Shown in pieces: positions 32,426 to 43,798 of a DNA stretch of 64,000 bases (position 1 is its first letter; each line of letters begins with the position of its first letter). The position numbers and the translations under genes are program-made. A model generated the notes under the pieces. The model saw only the letters and a list, made by a program, of their open reading frames with translations, was not told the DNA's origin and ran no database searches. The DNA is from Metabacillus schmidteae (GTDB lineage Bacteria; Bacillota; Bacilli; Bacillales; Bacillaceae): NCBI RefSeq assembly GCF_903166545.1, contig NZ_CAESCH010000001.1, positions 3,414,001 to 3,478,000 of the forward strand, given 5' to 3'.

Positions 32426-35266
32426 TTACTTATTCCAAGTCAATGCTTTTGTCACAATACGTTCTTGATCCTTCTTATGAATGTTTGGATCACCTTCTGC
32501 AGGACTTTGTCTTCTTCTTCTTCCAATATAATTAACAGGAACTCCTTCAGGTGCAATTTCCCTCAGTTTTGCATCAATAAAGGTCCAAGCCCCCATATTT
32601 TGCGGCTCTTCTTGAACCCAAACGATTTCTTCAAGAGAAGATAAATTCTCTAATATTGAGAGGATTATATTCTTAGGGAATGGATATAATTCTTCCACTC
32701 TCAACATATGCACCCAGTCCTGATTACCCTCTAAAGAATTCAACTTATCCGTTAGGTCAGTTGCGATTTTTCCTGTACATAGAACAAGTCTCTTCACTTT
32801 TTCTGGAGAATGACCAAGACCTGGTTGTTCAATAACAGGCTTGAATTCACCTTCACATAATTCATTTAGGTCAGACACAGTTTGTGGATTTCTTAACAAG
32901 CTTTTCGGCGTCATGATCACTAGCGGTCTTACTTCTTCTCGTTTAAGCAAATCAGCCTGTCTGCGTAAAATATGGAAATATTGTGCAGCACTTGTTAAAT
33001 TAGCTACTTGCCAACTATCCTCGGCAGCAAGTTGTAAAAACCTTTCTAACCTTCCACTTGAGTGTTCTGGTCCTTGCCCTTCAAAACCATGTGGTAATAG
33101 CATGACTAGTCCAGATTTTTGCCCCCATTTTGCACGGCCTGCTGCAATAAATTGATCAAAAAATACTTGTGCAGCATTCGCAAAATCTCCATATTGTGCT
33201 TCCCATAATACCAAAGTCTCTGGAGCATATACATTGTATCCATACTCAAAGCCGATAACAGAACCTTCAGATAATGGACTGTTATGAATAGCAAATGATG
33301 CTTTAGCATCCGAGAGTTTGTGTAATGGTGAATAAAACTCTCCAGTGTTAACATCGTGTAAAACGATATGTCTTTGCGCAAATGTACCTCGTTGGGAATC
33401 TTGTCCAGTTAAACGAATTGGTGTTCCATCAGACAAAATTGATGCAAATGCCAATGCCTCTCCAAGAGCCCACTCTACTTTTCCCTCTTCTTTAAGAGCA
33501 TTAGCTCTTCTTTCTAAAATTCTTTGTAATTTAGAGAAAACATTAAAGTTTTCAGGCCATTTAACTAACTCGTCATTTAACTTTAGCAATTTATCTTTGG
33601 TAACAGCAGTTTGGAAAGTAGGAAGTCCACTATTAACAAAATTCGGTAATTTGATTTCATGAGTTTGTACAGTATTTTTATCAGGAACTTTCTGATATGC
33701 TTTCTCAAATGCTGCCTGTACTTCATCATTGATCTTCTGGATATCCCCTGAGTCAACTACACCCTCATTTTCTAGTGATTTCGCATACAAATTACGAACC
33801 GTAGGATGTTTGCGCACTTTTTCATATAGTTGAGGCTGTGTCATAGATGGTTCGTCCATTTCATTATGGCCGAATCGGCGATAACCAATGAGATCGATCA
33901 AGAAGTCGCTCTTAAACTTTTTGCGATACTCCATTGCAATAAATACAGCTGCAATACATGCTTCAGGATCATCAGCATTAACATGAACGATTGGAATTTC
34001 ATACCCTTTTGCAAGGTCACTTGCATATTTAGTAGAACGAGAATCACGGCTCTCTGTCGTAAAACCAATCATATTATTTGCAATAATATGGATTGTACCT
34101 CCTGTTTGATAACCTGTTAATTTATTCAAATTAAGAGTTTCGGCAACTATTCCTTCACCAGGAAACGCAGCATCACCATGAATTAAGATTGCCATCGCAT
34201 CATTAACACTCTGTCTAGGATAGCCTTTCTCTGTACGAACCTCTTGTGCAGCTCGAGTATAACCTTCAACAATCGGATCAATGAATTCTAAGTGACTTGG
34301 GTTATTAGCCAACGTTACTTTCGCATGTCCAACGCTTTCATCCTTGAATTGCTTGTTAGCACCAAGATGGTATTTTACATCACCACTCCAGCCATAGTTA
34401 ATGCCTATAGATCCTTCTGAAGGTACTAATTCCTTATTTGGAGCATGTTGAAACTCAGAAAAGATAATTTCATATGGCTTTCCAAGTACATGGGCCAATA
34501 CATTTAATCGTCCTCTGTGTGCCATTCCAATATTGATTGTATCTGTACCTGCTTGGACTGCATTCGAAATCAATTCGTCAAGAACTGGAACAAGCATATC
34601 TAGTCCTTCGATTGAGAAACGCTTCTGCCCTACAAATGTCCGATGTAGAAATTGTTCAAATCCTTCTACTTCTGCTAATCTCTTTAATATAGAAACCCGT
34701 TTTTCTTTCGACAGGTTTTTAAAAATAGTTCCTGACTCAACCATTTTAAGAAGCCACGTTTTTTCTTCATAATTATGTACATGACTGAACTCAAATGCAA
34801 TTGAACCTTTGTATACTTCCTTTAAGTATTGGTATGCCTCAAGACCATTTGTTACATGTCCCGGAACATCTTCACATAATAGGTGTACAGGAATATCCTT
34901 TAAATCTTCTTCTGTTAAATCATATTCTTCAAGACGTAAAAATTCATTTTTCTCACCAGTTTCCTCGAAAGGATACACTGCTGCATTTAAGTGACCATAC
35001 CTGCGGATATTTGTCACAAGCTTTACAGCTTCTGCTACTTTTTTCATTTTATCAGCCGAAATTGTTTCATTTTCAGCTAATGCTGGTTGATTAGTTGATT
35101 TCATTTGTAGAGAAGGAGAACCCCAGTTATCAAATATTTCTTTCAATTCTATATCAATAGAGTTTGGATCAACTTTATATTGATCATATTGTTCCATGAC
35201 ATAGCCGAGGTTTGGTCCATGGAAGTCTTCCCAAGGGAATTTTTGCTTGCTATTGCCTACTGCCAT
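32426..35266 (-). CDS. odhA: 2-oxoglutarate dehydrogenase E1
   Basis: 946 residues, close to B. subtilis OdhA in length. It has the N-terminal E1 helical region ([17 protein letters not shown]), the thiamine-pyrophosphate region ([19 protein letters not shown]), the transketolase-like domain ([17 protein letters not shown]), and the E1-specific C-terminus ([23 protein letters not shown]). It decarboxylates 2-oxoglutarate and loads the succinyl group on OdhB in the citric acid cycle. ATG follows GGGGG. Confidence 0.97.
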   Translation of the reverse strand: MAVGNSKQKFPWEDFHGPNLGYVMEQYDQYKVDPNSIDIELKEIFDNWGSPSLQMKSTNQPALAENETISADKMKKVAEAVKLVTNIRRYGHLNAAVYPFEETGEKNEFLRLEEYDLTEEDLKDIPVHLLCEDVPGHVTNGLEAYQYLKEVYKGSIAFEFSHVHNYEEKTWLLKMVESGTIFKNLSKEKRVSILKRLAEVEGFEQFLHRTFVGQKRFSIEGLDMLVPVLDELISNAVQAGTDTINIGMAHRGRLNVLAHVLGKPYEIIFSEFQHAPNKELVPSEGSIGINYGWSGDVKYHLGANKQFKDESVGHAKVTLANNPSHLEFIDPIVEGYTRAAQEVRTEKGYPRQSVNDAMAILIHGDAAFPGEGIVAETLNLNKLTGYQTGGTIHIIANNMIGFTTESRDSRSTKYASDLAKGYEIPIVHVNADDPEACIAAVFIAMEYRKKFKSDFLIDLIGYRRFGHNEMDEPSMTQPQLYEKVRKHPTVRNLYAKSLENEGVVDSGDIQKINDEVQAAFEKAYQKVPDKNTVQTHEIKLPNFVNSGLPTFQTAVTKDKLLKLNDELVKWPENFNVFSKLQRILERRANALKEEGKVEWALGEALAFASILSDGTPIRLTGQDSQRGTFAQRHIVLHDVNTGEFYSPLHKLSDAKASFAIHNSPLSEGSVIGFEYGYNVYAPETLVLWEAQYGDFANAAQVFFDQFIAAGRAKWGQKSGLVMLLPHGFEGQGPEHSSGRLERFLQLAAEDSWQVANLTSAAQYFHILRRQADLLKREEVRPLVIMTPKSLLRNPQTVSDLNELCEGEFKPVIEQPGLGHSPEKVKRLVLCTGKIATDLTDKLNSLEGNQDWVHMLRVEELYPFPKNIILSILENLSSLEEIVWVQEEPQNMGAWTFIDAKLREIAPEGVPVNYIGRRRRQSPAEGDPNIHKKDQERIVTKALTWNK

Positions 35267-35700
35267 CTTACATTACCCCCAAAGATTCATAAGTGTTCAG
35301 AAAAGAATATTCTGATACATAGGAAAAAATTTATTTTCCTACGATATTAACCACTCTTACAAGTATAGTAGTATGATATTAAAACGCTTCCAACACTATT
35401 TTAACATTGGTGTCTCCACATTCCAAGATAGATGTATGAAAAATTTTAAAAAATTTAGTCCTATTCCCATTATCTATTCTTAGCGCTGTCAATTATTCGA
35501 TTAATTGGAATTATCAAATAATACTCCATATTCCATACTTCTATCATACTACAATTTCATGGAAAAAAAGTACAATTTTTATTATTTTAATGTAAATTAT
35601 AAGATTTTTTCGAATTGTCCAGATGAACGTTTATATAATTAATCATTACCCTATTTATTTGAAAATAATAGTAGAAAAGAAAGAAAAATCATTTCAAAAT
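35267..35700. other. Promoter region of odhAB, otherwise empty
   Basis: More than 400 bp without a supported gene. The only motifs I can name are a TATACT on the minus strand (35362-35367) and a cre-like element at 35379-35393. The AT-rich remainder shows no ORF, repeat or structured RNA that I can defend. Confidence 0.5.
35379..35393 (-). promoter_or_regulatory. Weak cre-like site upstream of odhA
   Basis: Minus-strand TTGGAAGCGTTTTAA matches the CcpA consensus with about two mismatches and lies just upstream of a TATACT. Catabolite repression of odhAB is known in B. subtilis, which makes it plausible. Confidence 0.3.
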
Positions 35701-35757
35701 AAAAGGACAAAACCCAAATTATTCTCTAAGGAGAGAATGATAAGATTTTGTCCTTTA
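35701..35757 (-). terminator. Terminator of the yojN-yojO pair
   Basis: AAAGGACAAAA pairs with TTTTGTCCTTT. An inner ATTCTCT/AGAGAAT helix makes it a long stem with a T-run on the minus strand. Confidence 0.85.
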
Positions 35758-35795
35758 TTTTCTGTTTAGTATACCCTTTAAATATTACATCAAAA

Positions 35796-37715
35796 CTATA
35801 TTGTTTTTAATAACAATCTTTTTAATAAAGGATATAATTGTTCAGGAAGTTCATCAATTTTTTCGACGAAAACACTGTATCTACCATATATATTTTGTAT
35901 TGTTTTTTTGGTCGCTTCCTCTACCTCATTAGTCGATAGAAACACATTTATTACTTCAATTCCCAATTTTCTGGCATACAGGACAGCTTCATGTGTATCT
36001 ATTATTCCGTTCCTTTCATAACCGGTTGCTGCCGGTTCACCATCAGAAAATACAAGCAGAAATTTTTGCTTTTCATTTCTTTTCGTTAATTGCTCAGTCA
36101 TATGTCTTATTGCATATCCATCTCTATTATCTTCTTCTGGTGATAACTGCATAATCTCTGGTCCCACTTGTCTTTGTATTGAGTTCTTAAATGAAATAAC
36201 GGTATGAAAATGATTCGGCTGTCTGGTTTTTGAAGCTTCATTTGTATCCTCCCAGAAACCAACAATCTGATGTGGAACTTTTACAGATTTTAATGTTTCG
36301 TGAAAGAGTGTAATTCCCAGCTTTGTTTGATCCATTTTATCAAACATGGAAGCAGAGCAATCAACTAAGAGGGTGAAAACAGCATCAATATCTGGCGACT
36401 TTTCCTGTTTTTTATAAAACAGCTTAGGATTTTCATCAGTTACTATTCTTAAAAGTTTTTTATTTAACCTTCCAATATGAAGATCTGACCTCGGCAAAGT
36501 TCTTTTATGCTCCAATGTTTTCTGTATCATTAATTTTAATTTTTTCTGAAAGAGAAGAATATCATTACGGTCTTGTTGATATTGTTCTCTTTCATCTGCT
36601 GATGGCGGCTTTGATTGGACAAATACTGGAACTGCATATCTATTTTCCTTTCCATATGCAAGCTCTCCCGTACTAGATCTTTCTTCCTTTTGAGACTCCA
36701 TTGCTTCTAGTTTTGAATAATCATTTCGTTTCGCTTTCCCTGATGTTCCTTGTACCATCGCAAGTGCTTGATCTGAATCATCACCTTCACGAACTGTACC
36801 GTCACCGTTAAGCGTAGTATTTGTCCCTTGCTCTAAATCAAATTGCAAGAAACTTTTGGTCGGTTTACTTGTTTCGCTATGCCAGGTTGGAAGTTTATCA
36901 CTATGGACATCTTCATCACCTTTCTTGGCATCTTCAATTTGATCTTTATTCTTTAACTTTGATTTTCTCTTTAACTCATCATAAAGACTAGATTCCTTTA
37001 TAGAGTCATATGGAAGCTCAGCTAAATAAAAATACGTATTAAGCATATCATGCTCGAGAACCTCTTCTAATATATCTACAATGTTTAAAACAAGCTTAAT
37101 TACATGAGCTGTTGAAGCGGCTTCGAAAACTTGGAAGATTTGAGATTGAATATATGGTAAGGTACGGTCCAGGTTTTCTGAGAGGTCAGGTATCTGTTCC
37201 AAAGTAGATTCAGCTGTCAGGATTAAATAGATTGCATTGAATAGAGCGTCAGTTAAAATACTCCGTTCCTTATGAATAATGAGTTGACTTTGGAAATGTC
37301 TTCGATATAGCCTTTTTCTTAAACGAAACGCCATTTTTGTGCCAGGTCTTTCTTTTATACATATCTCTTCTAGTCGAAGATCTTCCAAAAGCATGCATAG
37401 TTGTTTGGCAAAACTACAAAGTTTTAAAGGTCTCACCTTTTCTACAAATAAACCAAGCTCACGAAAATCTGTATGAAAATAATTCCCAATACTTCGTAAA
37501 TAAATATCACTTTTTAAAGCTAATTCTGTTTCAGATCTTTCTCTATGATCCCAAAAGTGACTTACATATATTTTCTTTTCAAATGGATCCAAGTAAGATT
37601 GAACACTATAATCCACTTCCATCTCACCATTTTTTGTTAGTCCCTTTGCTAGATCAGATAGTTCCATAAAAAGAAATGAATCAACTTGTTGATCGTTGAA
37701 CTTAATAAATCTCAA
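35796..37715 (-). CDS. yojO: VWA-domain protein (NorD/CobT-like, YojO)
   Basis: About 639 residues. The long N-terminal part is helical, the middle is polar, and the C-terminal von Willebrand A domain carries the MIDAS motif DCSASMFDKMD and FSDGEPAATGYE. Such proteins pair with MoxR-type ATPases, as here, to insert or activate metal cofactors. I use TTG 37715 (site GAGTGAGG); the frame upstream overlaps yojN. It is 10 bases after the ATPase stop. Target enzyme unknown. Confidence 0.85.
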   Translation of the reverse strand: MRFIKFNDQQVDSFLFMELSDLAKGLTKNGEMEVDYSVQSYLDPFEKKIYVSHFWDHRERSETELALKSDIYLRSIGNYFHTDFRELGLFVEKVRPLKLCSFAKQLCMLLEDLRLEEICIKERPGTKMAFRLRKRLYRRHFQSQLIIHKERSILTDALFNAIYLILTAESTLEQIPDLSENLDRTLPYIQSQIFQVFEAASTAHVIKLVLNIVDILEEVLEHDMLNTYFYLAELPYDSIKESSLYDELKRKSKLKNKDQIEDAKKGDEDVHSDKLPTWHSETSKPTKSFLQFDLEQGTNTTLNGDGTVREGDDSDQALAMVQGTSGKAKRNDYSKLEAMESQKEERSSTGELAYGKENRYAVPVFVQSKPPSADEREQYQQDRNDILLFQKKLKLMIQKTLEHKRTLPRSDLHIGRLNKKLLRIVTDENPKLFYKKQEKSPDIDAVFTLLVDCSASMFDKMDQTKLGITLFHETLKSVKVPHQIVGFWEDTNEASKTRQPNHFHTVISFKNSIQRQVGPEIMQLSPEEDNRDGYAIRHMTEQLTKRNEKQKFLLVFSDGEPAATGYERNGIIDTHEAVLYARKLGIEVINVFLSTNEVEEATKKTIQNIYGRYSVFVEKIDELPEQLYPLLKRLLLKTI

Positions 37716-37725
37716 AACGAAAACC

Positions 37726-38613
37726 TCACTCAAATAGAGTTTCAGCCACATTTCTAATGGCTGCTTTTTCTCTTTCATCCTCCAGCTTTTCAACAATTCC
37801 TCTTTCAACAGCACGTTTCGGAGGAAGATAGCTTGCTAAATCACATGTATCAATTAACGCTCGGATTGATGCTGCTTCCTCTGAAACCTGACCATTTTGA
37901 ACAAGGCTTAACAAATCGGCAGACAGCTTTGTAAAGGTTTTGATTAATAATGGATCTGTAAGCTTTGATTGGTTTTCAAGGACAGATTGCAATTCATCAC
38001 CCTGAATATATGGAACTTCTATAACAACAAAACGGTTTTTTAATGCTTCATTTAATGGTACTGTTCCCACATATCCCTCGTTAATCGCCGCAATAACGCC
38101 AAAGTGGCTGTGAGATCTAACAACTTCACCTGTAAATGGATTTGTAATCATTCGTCGATAATCTAGAACTCCATTTAATATAGGAAGTGTTTCCGGCTTA
38201 GCCATATTAATTTCATCAATATAAAGGAGATGCCCTTTTTTCATTGCTTTTACGACAGGTCCAGGAACAAATTCAATCGAAGTCCCATTTTGATGATTCT
38301 CAATTGTTTTAAACCCTAAAAGAGCTTCTGCATCCAGGTCCACAGAGCAGTTAATGCTATGCATAGGCTGCCTAAAAAGATTTGATAGAGTTTCAGCAAG
38401 CTTTGTTTTCCCAGATCCGGTCGGGCCTTTTAATAAGACATTTTTCCCCAGTGCCAATGCAATCATAGCATCATATAATATAGAATCATCAGATGGAGTA
38501 TATCCGCTCTCGCCAATTAGTAATGCATCATCCTTACTCACTTCTCTTGTTGATCTATCTTGTATTAATTTCTGAATGTCAGTTGGTAATTGATAAGATT
38601 CTAAGTTATTCAT
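37726..38613 (-). CDS. yojN: MoxR-family AAA+ ATPase (YojN)
   Basis: 295 residues. Walker A is GPTGSGKT (63-70), with [18 protein letters not shown] (Walker B), sensor residues and a C-terminal lid with [12 protein letters not shown] at 38613 follows AAAGGAAGG. NirQ/NorQ/CbbQ-like proteins of this group work with VWA partners as chaperones for metalloenzymes. It forms an operon with yojO, the same pair as in B. subtilis. Confidence 0.87.
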   Translation of the reverse strand: MNNLESYQLPTDIQKLIQDRSTREVSKDDALLIGESGYTPSDDSILYDAMIALALGKNVLLKGPTGSGKTKLAETLSNLFRQPMHSINCSVDLDAEALLGFKTIENHQNGTSIEFVPGPVVKAMKKGHLLYIDEINMAKPETLPILNGVLDYRRMITNPFTGEVVRSHSHFGVIAAINEGYVGTVPLNEALKNRFVVIEVPYIQGDELQSVLENQSKLTDPLLIKTFTKLSADLLSLVQNGQVSEEAASIRALIDTCDLASYLPPKRAVERGIVEKLEDEREKAAIRNVAETLFE

Positions 38614-38742
38614 AATAGTCCTTCCTTTTTCAATCGTTTCTACCAATCATGAGTATACTAAAAAGCATTAAAGTATTCAAAGTTTACAAATATACTTTTG
38701 GTGGTAATTAATAACTAATTCTAATTAAATTAATAAAAAAAA

Positions 38743-38766
38743 ATAGAATCCTAGGATGGATTCTAT
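38743..38766 (-). terminator. Terminator of cwlS
   Basis: ATAGAATCC (38743-38751) pairs with GGATTCTAT (38758-38766), which includes the stop codon. Eight T follow on the minus strand. Confidence 0.85.
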
Positions 38767-39824
38767 AGATAACGTTTAGCACCAAGATAGCGCTGCTTCC
38801 AATATGAATTATCTAATTTGCTTATTGTAACACCAGAGCTGCTGGCATGAATAAATTCATTATTTCCTAAATAAATTCCCATATGTGATGGACCTGCTTT
38901 ATATGTTGTGAAGTAGACAAAATCTCCTACTGCAGGATTATTTACAGATTTCATCTTATCCCAATAACCCGCTGTACTTAAGCGAGACACTGATGTAACC
39001 TTATTTAGAACATAATAAATAAAACCACTACAATCAAATCCACTTGGTGTATTCCCTGCCCAACGGTAAGGAGTTCCCATTAATGATTTTGCTTCACTTA
39101 TCATTGTATCAATTTTTGAGGATTGATTTTGTGATTGTGCAGGTTTAGAAACGGAACTAGATGTATCTTGATCAATCGTTTTGTCACCATTTAATTTTAA
39201 TACCTGGCCAACTCTAATAACATCTGATTTAAGATTATTTGCTACTTTTATTTCAGCAATTGTTATGTCAAATTTATTGGCTATTTTCCACAAGGAATCA
39301 CCAGGAATAACTTTATAAGTAGAAACGACTTTTGATTGTTCCTGTTGGGTTGTATTTTCATTAACCTTTTCTTCATTTACTTGAGTAGTTTGACCAGCTT
39401 GTTTTTTTACGGTTAGTTTTTGGCCAATGCGGATTAAATCACTTGTTAAGTTGTTTAGTTTCTTTAGCTCTGCAACCGATGTGTTATGTGCTCTTGCAAT
39501 TACCCATAATGAATCACCGCTTTTTACAGTATATGTAACATTTTTAGCAGGTGTAGATGCAGACGAACTTGATGTTGTACTACTTGGTTGTTTGCTTGTA
39601 GACGTCGTTGCTTTAACTGTAATAACTTGTCCAACCTGAAGAAAGTCACTATTTAATGAATTCCATTGCTTTAGATTACTAACAGTTGTGTCATACTCTC
39701 TTGACAGATCCCAGAGTGTATCACCACTTTTTACTTTTATCTTTTCATCTGCTGCAGCGACTGAAGCAAATAATGATGATCCTACTACTGCTGTAGCAGT
39801 CAATCCTAATATTTTTTGTTTCAT
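38763..39824 (-). CDS. cwlS: LysM / NlpC-P60 D,L-endopeptidase
   Basis: 353 residues: signal peptide (1-25, ending VAAADE), three LysM domains (about 28-70, 97-138 and 169-211) separated by Ser/Thr/Gln linkers, and an NlpC/P60 domain (about 238-353) with Cys265 (FDCSGF), His314 (SHMGIYLG) and His326 (FIHASSSG). It cleaves D-Glu-meso-DAP links in peptidoglycan. Position between yojN and cdaS matches CwlS (YojL). B. subtilis CwlS has four LysM domains; this has three. Confidence 0.92.
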   Translation of the reverse strand: MKQKILGLTATAVVGSSLFASVAAADEKIKVKSGDTLWDLSREYDTTVSNLKQWNSLNSDFLQVGQVITVKATTSTSKQPSSTTSSSSASTPAKNVTYTVKSGDSLWVIARAHNTSVAELKKLNNLTSDLIRIGQKLTVKKQAGQTTQVNEEKVNENTTQQEQSKVVSTYKVIPGDSLWKIANKFDITIAEIKVANNLKSDVIRVGQVLKLNGDKTIDQDTSSSVSKPAQSQNQSSKIDTMISEAKSLMGTPYRWAGNTPSGFDCSGFIYYVLNKVTSVSRLSTAGYWDKMKSVNNPAVGDFVYFTTYKAGPSHMGIYLGNNEFIHASSSGVTISKLDNSYWKQRYLGAKRYL

Positions 39825-40027
39825 TTTTACTATTACCTCCTACTCATCATAAGCCTAGTTTAATAGATTATCAGACATAAAACTACACATTTATAAAGAA
39901 ATATAATAAAAATAGGTAAAATGATACAAAACTTTCCTTTTTACTATACAAAATAATCCATATAAAGACAATCATTCTATTTTATTTGTAAACTCTTGTC
40001 CTTCCATTTTTTTCTTTCGAATAAAAT

Positions 40028-40054
40028 AAAGCCAGAATCTTTTGTTCTGACTTT
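40028..40054 (-). terminator. Terminator of cdaS
   Basis: AAAGCCAGAA pairs with TTCTGACTTT (one G-U) around seven bases. T-rich on the minus strand. Confidence 0.75.
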
Positions 40055-40067
40055 TAAGTCTTTTAAA

Positions 40068-40691
40068 TTATTGGAGAGTAGATCCTGTAGAAATAATAGG
40101 ATAAAGAGTTCCACCTAATGCAAACGACATTTTTCCTGTCTCCTCTGATATAATGAGCACTAATGCATCTGTTATCTCCGTGAGACCAATACCAGCTCTA
40201 TGTCTTGTCCCTACTTTTTCTGCACCAAAATCTTGATTTGTTAAAGGTAAAACGTTTGCAGCTGAAATAATATAATCACCCTTCACTAAAATGGCACCAT
40301 CATGCAAAGGATTTCCTGGAAAAAAGATACTTTCGATCAATCGATTGGAAATCGTTGCATTTAAGGGAATACCTCCTTGAATATGATTATCAACTGAGTC
40401 CCCTCTTTCAACAACAATTAGTGCCCCATGTCTCTTTTCAGCCAGATTTTGTATTGCTTTTGCTATCTCTATGTATTCGCTAGTGAATTTTTCTATATAC
40501 GCTTTTAAATAAAAGAAAGATGCAGAAGATTGTATTTCATTAAAATGATCACGAATATGAGCAAGTTCGCATAAAAGACAATATTCTTTTTCACCAAGAG
40601 AATCCCGCATTGCTTCTGTTTCCTCAATTATCTGACTTAGGTGAACAGCAATGTGGTTTTTTATAGAAGTAAAAGTTTGATTATGTTCCAA
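40068..40691 (-). CDS. cdaS: Sporulation diadenylate cyclase
   Basis: 207 residues, exactly the length of B. subtilis CdaS when started at TTG 40691 (GGGAGG ten bases upstream; the frame is open to 40727). Two N-terminal helices regulate activity. The DAC domain carries HDGA (Asp131-Gly-Ala) and RHR (163-165). It makes c-di-AMP from two ATP. It lacks membrane helices, unlike CdaA. Expressed in the forespore in B. subtilis. Confidence 0.93.
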   Translation of the reverse strand: MEHNQTFTSIKNHIAVHLSQIIEETEAMRDSLGEKEYCLLCELAHIRDHFNEIQSSASFFYLKAYIEKFTSEYIEIAKAIQNLAEKRHGALIVVERGDSVDNHIQGGIPLNATISNRLIESIFFPGNPLHDGAILVKGDYIISAANVLPLTNQDFGAEKVGTRHRAGIGLTEITDALVLIISEETGKMSFALGGTLYPIISTGSTLQ

Positions 40692-40804
40692 TTTACTCAA
40701 TCCTCCCTTTTGATTAGTCTTTTTCATTCAAAAATTTTTATGTTTTTTTCAGTCTGTGTATTTTTTCCATTTATTAATCCATACTAATTGTGGGAGGTGT
40801 ATGG

Positions 40805-40927
40805 ATGGTTACTCAAAAAATACTTCAATATACGTTCAGTATCTTAGGGGTTATATCGCTAGGATTTTTTTATTATCAGATGTTCAAAGGCGAGTCGCGT
40901 AAATCTGACAACAATCAACCAAAATAG
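40805..40927 (+). CDS. 40-aa single-pass membrane peptide
   Basis: ATG at 40805 follows GGGAGG. The product MVTQKILQYTFSILGVISLG plus FFYYQMF is one membrane helix, then a short charged tail (KGESRKSDNNQPK). It is divergent from cdaS and 61 bp ahead of the MATE gene. No family recognised. Confidence 0.6.
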   Translation: MVTQKILQYTFSILGVISLGFFYYQMFKGESRKSDNNQPK

Positions 40928-40988
40928 TCTTTATTTATTTTTTTCATGTTATAATTCTCTAGGTAACTTTTTGAAATGAGGATGTATC

Positions 40989-42353
40989 ATGAAAATTAAC
41001 TTTTTAAACAAGAAAAAAATAATGTATCTTTCAAGTATCTTATTTCCAATTCTTATCACTCAACTAGGTCTCTTTTCCATGAACTTTTTTGACACAACCA
41101 TGTCAGGTAAGGTTCATCCCAATGACTTAGCAGGTGTTGCGATAGGATCAAGTTTATGGGTACCCGTTTATACAGGATTAAGTGGTATTTTATTATCTAT
41201 AACTCCTATTGTTGCGCAATTAGTTGGTGCAAAAAACACAAAAAATGTTCCATATATGGTTGTACAGGGGCTATATGTTAGTATTTTTATTTCAGTAATT
41301 ATACTTGTCTCTGGTTTTTTCATATTGGACCCTATTTTAACTAATATGGGGCTTGAGTATGAGGTTCGCCATATAGCAAAGTGGTATTTAATAACATTAT
41401 CAATGGGGATTTTCCCATTGTTTTTATATGCCGTCTTAAGATGTTTTATTGATGCACTAGGTTTTACTAGAGTAACAATGATTATTACTCTTGCTTCCTT
41501 ACCAATAAACTTTGTGTTCAACTACCTTTTTATCTTTGGTAAGTTTGGATTTCCAGCACTAGGAGGAATCGGTGCAGGTATAGCTTCTGCTATTACCTAT
41601 TGGTGTATAACAGCCATTGCGATTTTCATCATAAAAAAGCGGTCTCCATTTAAAGAATACAATATTTTTAAGACTCTTTATCCAATTTCATTTAAAGCAT
41701 GGGGAGAGATCTTAAAAATCGGTGTACCTATCGGACTTTCAATATTCTTTGAAACTAGTATCTTTGCAGCTGTCACTTTACTTATGAGTCAATATAACAC
41801 AGTCACAATTGCTTCCCATCAGGCAGCTATTAATTTCGCTTCCTTCCTTTACATGCTTCCATTAAGTATTTCACTGGCTCTCACCATTGTCATTGGTCAA
41901 GAAGTTGGAGCAAAAAGAATAAAAGATGCAAGGCAATATAGCTATTTAGGTATAGGATTAGCACTTTTGCTATCCACAATTTCAGCAGCACTTATTTATT
42001 TCTTTAGACCGGAAATTGCATCCATTTATACTTCTGATGCTGCAGTACTAAAGCTAACTCAAGACTTCTTAATTTATGCTATTTTCTTTCAATTATCTGA
42101 TGCGATTGCTGCCCCTATTCAAGGCATTCTCAGAGGCTATAAAGATGTGAATGTAACATTTATCATGGCCCTTATCTCTTATTGGGTAATCGGACTCCCA
42201 GTTGGGTATCTTGTTGCAACTTTTACTTCTCTAGATGCGTTCGGATATTGGATCGGTCTTATTTCAGGTCTTGCCGCTGGGGCTATTGGATTATCTGTTC
42301 GACTTTATAGGATTCAGAAAAAATATGATATGTCGTTTGCACAAAATAATTAG
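40989..42353 (+). CDS. yojI: MATE-family multidrug efflux pump
   Basis: 454 residues, 12 predicted membrane helices in two homologous halves. The first helix has FPILITQLGLFSMNFFDTTMSG, typical of MATE/NorM. It exports cationic drugs or metabolites using Na+ or H+. The position between cdaS and bshB2 matches yojI of B. subtilis. Starts at ATG with TGAGGATG upstream. Confidence 0.92.
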   Translation: MKINFLNKKKIMYLSSILFPILITQLGLFSMNFFDTTMSGKVHPNDLAGVAIGSSLWVPVYTGLSGILLSITPIVAQLVGAKNTKNVPYMVVQGLYVSIFISVIILVSGFFILDPILTNMGLEYEVRHIAKWYLITLSMGIFPLFLYAVLRCFIDALGFTRVTMIITLASLPINFVFNYLFIFGKFGFPALGGIGAGIASAITYWCITAIAIFIIKKRSPFKEYNIFKTLYPISFKAWGEILKIGVPIGLSIFFETSIFAAVTLLMSQYNTVTIASHQAAINFASFLYMLPLSISLALTIVIGQEVGAKRIKDARQYSYLGIGLALLLSTISAALIYFFRPEIASIYTSDAAVLKLTQDFLIYAIFFQLSDAIAAPIQGILRGYKDVNVTFIMALISYWVIGLPVGYLVATFTSLDAFGYWIGLISGLAAGAIGLSVRLYRIQKKYDMSFAQNN

Positions 42354-42398
42354 AAAGACTACTATCCATAAAAGTTTTTCACTTACTGTTCTTACTAA

Positions 42399-42440
42399 AA
42401 AAGAGAGTCTCAACTTCAACTGAAGTGGGACTCTCTTTTT
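42399..42440. terminator. Bidirectional terminator between yojI and bshB2
   Basis: AAAAGAGAGTC pairs with GACTCTCTTTTT. An inner ACTTCA/TGAAGT helix is also possible. Confidence 0.9.
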
Positions 42441-42444
42441 AGCA

Positions 42445-43110
42445 TTAATCATTCCATTTATACGTATAAAATACTTCTTTTTCAAACCAATGCATAACTT
42501 CCGGGTTTTTATTTAAGAATTTCTCTTCCATTGCTTTTAACATTCCCTCTGTTTGGGAACGATGTGCTCTTAATGCATTAAGTTTAATATCTGCTACATC
42601 TGTTACATTAATTTCAACATCAGGATAGCCAATAACTTCAAATCTATTCTTCGTAATCGCCATGCAATATGTAACAGGCCGATCTTCTATTGGTTTACGC
42701 CTTAATGCGCGAATAACACCTTCGCCACATGCATCATGATCAGGATGTACACCATGTCCCGGATAGAAAGTAACAATTAGGGTTGGTTGAACTTCATCGA
42801 TAATCTTTTCAAAAAGATCTGCTAACTGTTCATCATCTTCAAATTCGAGCGTCTTATCCCGAAGTCCGAGCATTCGTAAATCTTGAATATCCATTGCCTT
42901 ACATGCATCAATTAATTCTTTTTCACGAATTTGAGGCAGTAATTCCCGATTCGCGAAAAGGGGGCTCCCCATATTCCTTCCCATCTCACCTAATGTCCCG
43001 CATGCATAGGTAACAGGTATACCTGCTTTACGTTTTTGCGCAATCAAACCAGCAACTCCAAAGGCTTCGTCATCGGGGTGTGGTAATATAACTAAAACAT
43101 GTTCCTTCAT
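42445..43110 (-). CDS. bshB2: Bacillithiol biosynthesis deacetylase BshB2
   Basis: 221 residues from ATG 43110 (site GAGGAG), the length of B. subtilis BshB2. LmbE/PIG-L family: zinc motif HPDDE (11-15), CGTLGEMGRNMG, and PGHGVHPDHDACGE with further ligands. It deacetylates N-acetylglucosaminyl-malate in bacillithiol synthesis. First of a run with yojF. Confidence 0.95.
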   Translation of the reverse strand: MKEHVLVILPHPDDEAFGVAGLIAQKRKAGIPVTYACGTLGEMGRNMGSPLFANRELLPQIREKELIDACKAMDIQDLRMLGLRDKTLEFEDDEQLADLFEKIIDEVQPTLIVTFYPGHGVHPDHDACGEGVIRALRRKPIEDRPVTYCMAITKNRFEVIGYPDVEINVTDVADIKLNALRAHRSQTEGMLKAMEEKFLNKNPEVMHWFEKEVFYTYKWND

Positions 43111-43152
43111 GTTATACTCTCCTCTAGAAATCATTTTTAAGGCTGCTTAACC

Positions 43153-43503
43153 TTAATTGTGAAATGGCTTTTCACTTATTTGTAGAGCAATCGCTAATTG
43201 CCCTTCTGAATTATGACCTGCAGTTAATAATTGACCTTCTTCAGTAAAGGTCCAATCTGTTAACCCTTCTGCGTAAATCCAACCATCTTCTAATTTCAGA
43301 CCAATACGATATGGGCCATTTCCTGTTATTTTAGCTTGATGATAGGTTACCTTTGTATTGCGGATAAAAGCCACAACGGTCATATTTTTTTCATCTTTAT
43401 GCGCAGAATAGGAACCTGTTGTTGTTTCTAAATGAATATATACTTGTTTATCTAAAAAATGATCTAGATATGCTTGAACGTCTTGTTTTGTAATACTTTT
43501 CAT
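43153..43503 (-). CDS. yojF: DUF1806 protein YojF
   Basis: 116 residues of the DUF1806 family, next to bshB2 as in B. subtilis. Beta-rich with no catalytic signature (KDEKNMTVVAFIRNTKVTYHQ, GPYRIGLKLEDGWIYAEG). The constant linkage with bshB2 suggests a link to thiol metabolism, but no activity is known to me. Overlaps the upstream 95-aa gene by four bases. Confidence 0.88.
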   Translation of the reverse strand: MKSITKQDVQAYLDHFLDKQVYIHLETTTGSYSAHKDEKNMTVVAFIRNTKVTYHQAKITGNGPYRIGLKLEDGWIYAEGLTDWTFTEEGQLLTAGHNSEGQLAIALQISEKPFHN

Positions 43504-43787
43504 AGTGAACCCCCTCTAATCGTTTCATTTTCCAGCTCTTCTAAAATATGTAGATGGTATTCAATAAGTTGTATTTTTTGATTATCATCTAATGAAGAGG
43601 TAACTATTCTTTTCACAGATAAAGAAAACTTTTGGTGCGGTGTTTTGCGTAATCTTGGATGAGTCATTTCATCATTTAATTCCTTTTCAACCGCATTTTT
43701 TAATGTAAGAGCGGGATTTTCATCCATCGGTAACGCCCGGTTTGACCAAAGTGATTTATAAGCTTCTAATAGTTCAATTCTTGTCAT
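43500..43787 (-). CDS. Small helical protein between yojF and the EamA gene
   Basis: 95 residues from ATG 43787, which has AGGAGTGG upstream; a GTG at 43796 is in frame but overlaps that site. Basic, helical, with PRLRKTPHQKFSLSVKRIV in the middle. B. subtilis has a small gene, yozR, in this region; correspondence is plausible but not certain. Function unknown. Translationally coupled to yojF. Confidence 0.65.
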   Translation of the reverse strand: MTRIELLEAYKSLWSNRALPMDENPALTLKNAVEKELNDEMTHPRLRKTPHQKFSLSVKRIVTSSLDDNQKIQLIEYHLHILEELENETIRGGSL

Positions 43788-43798
43788 GGTCTCCACTC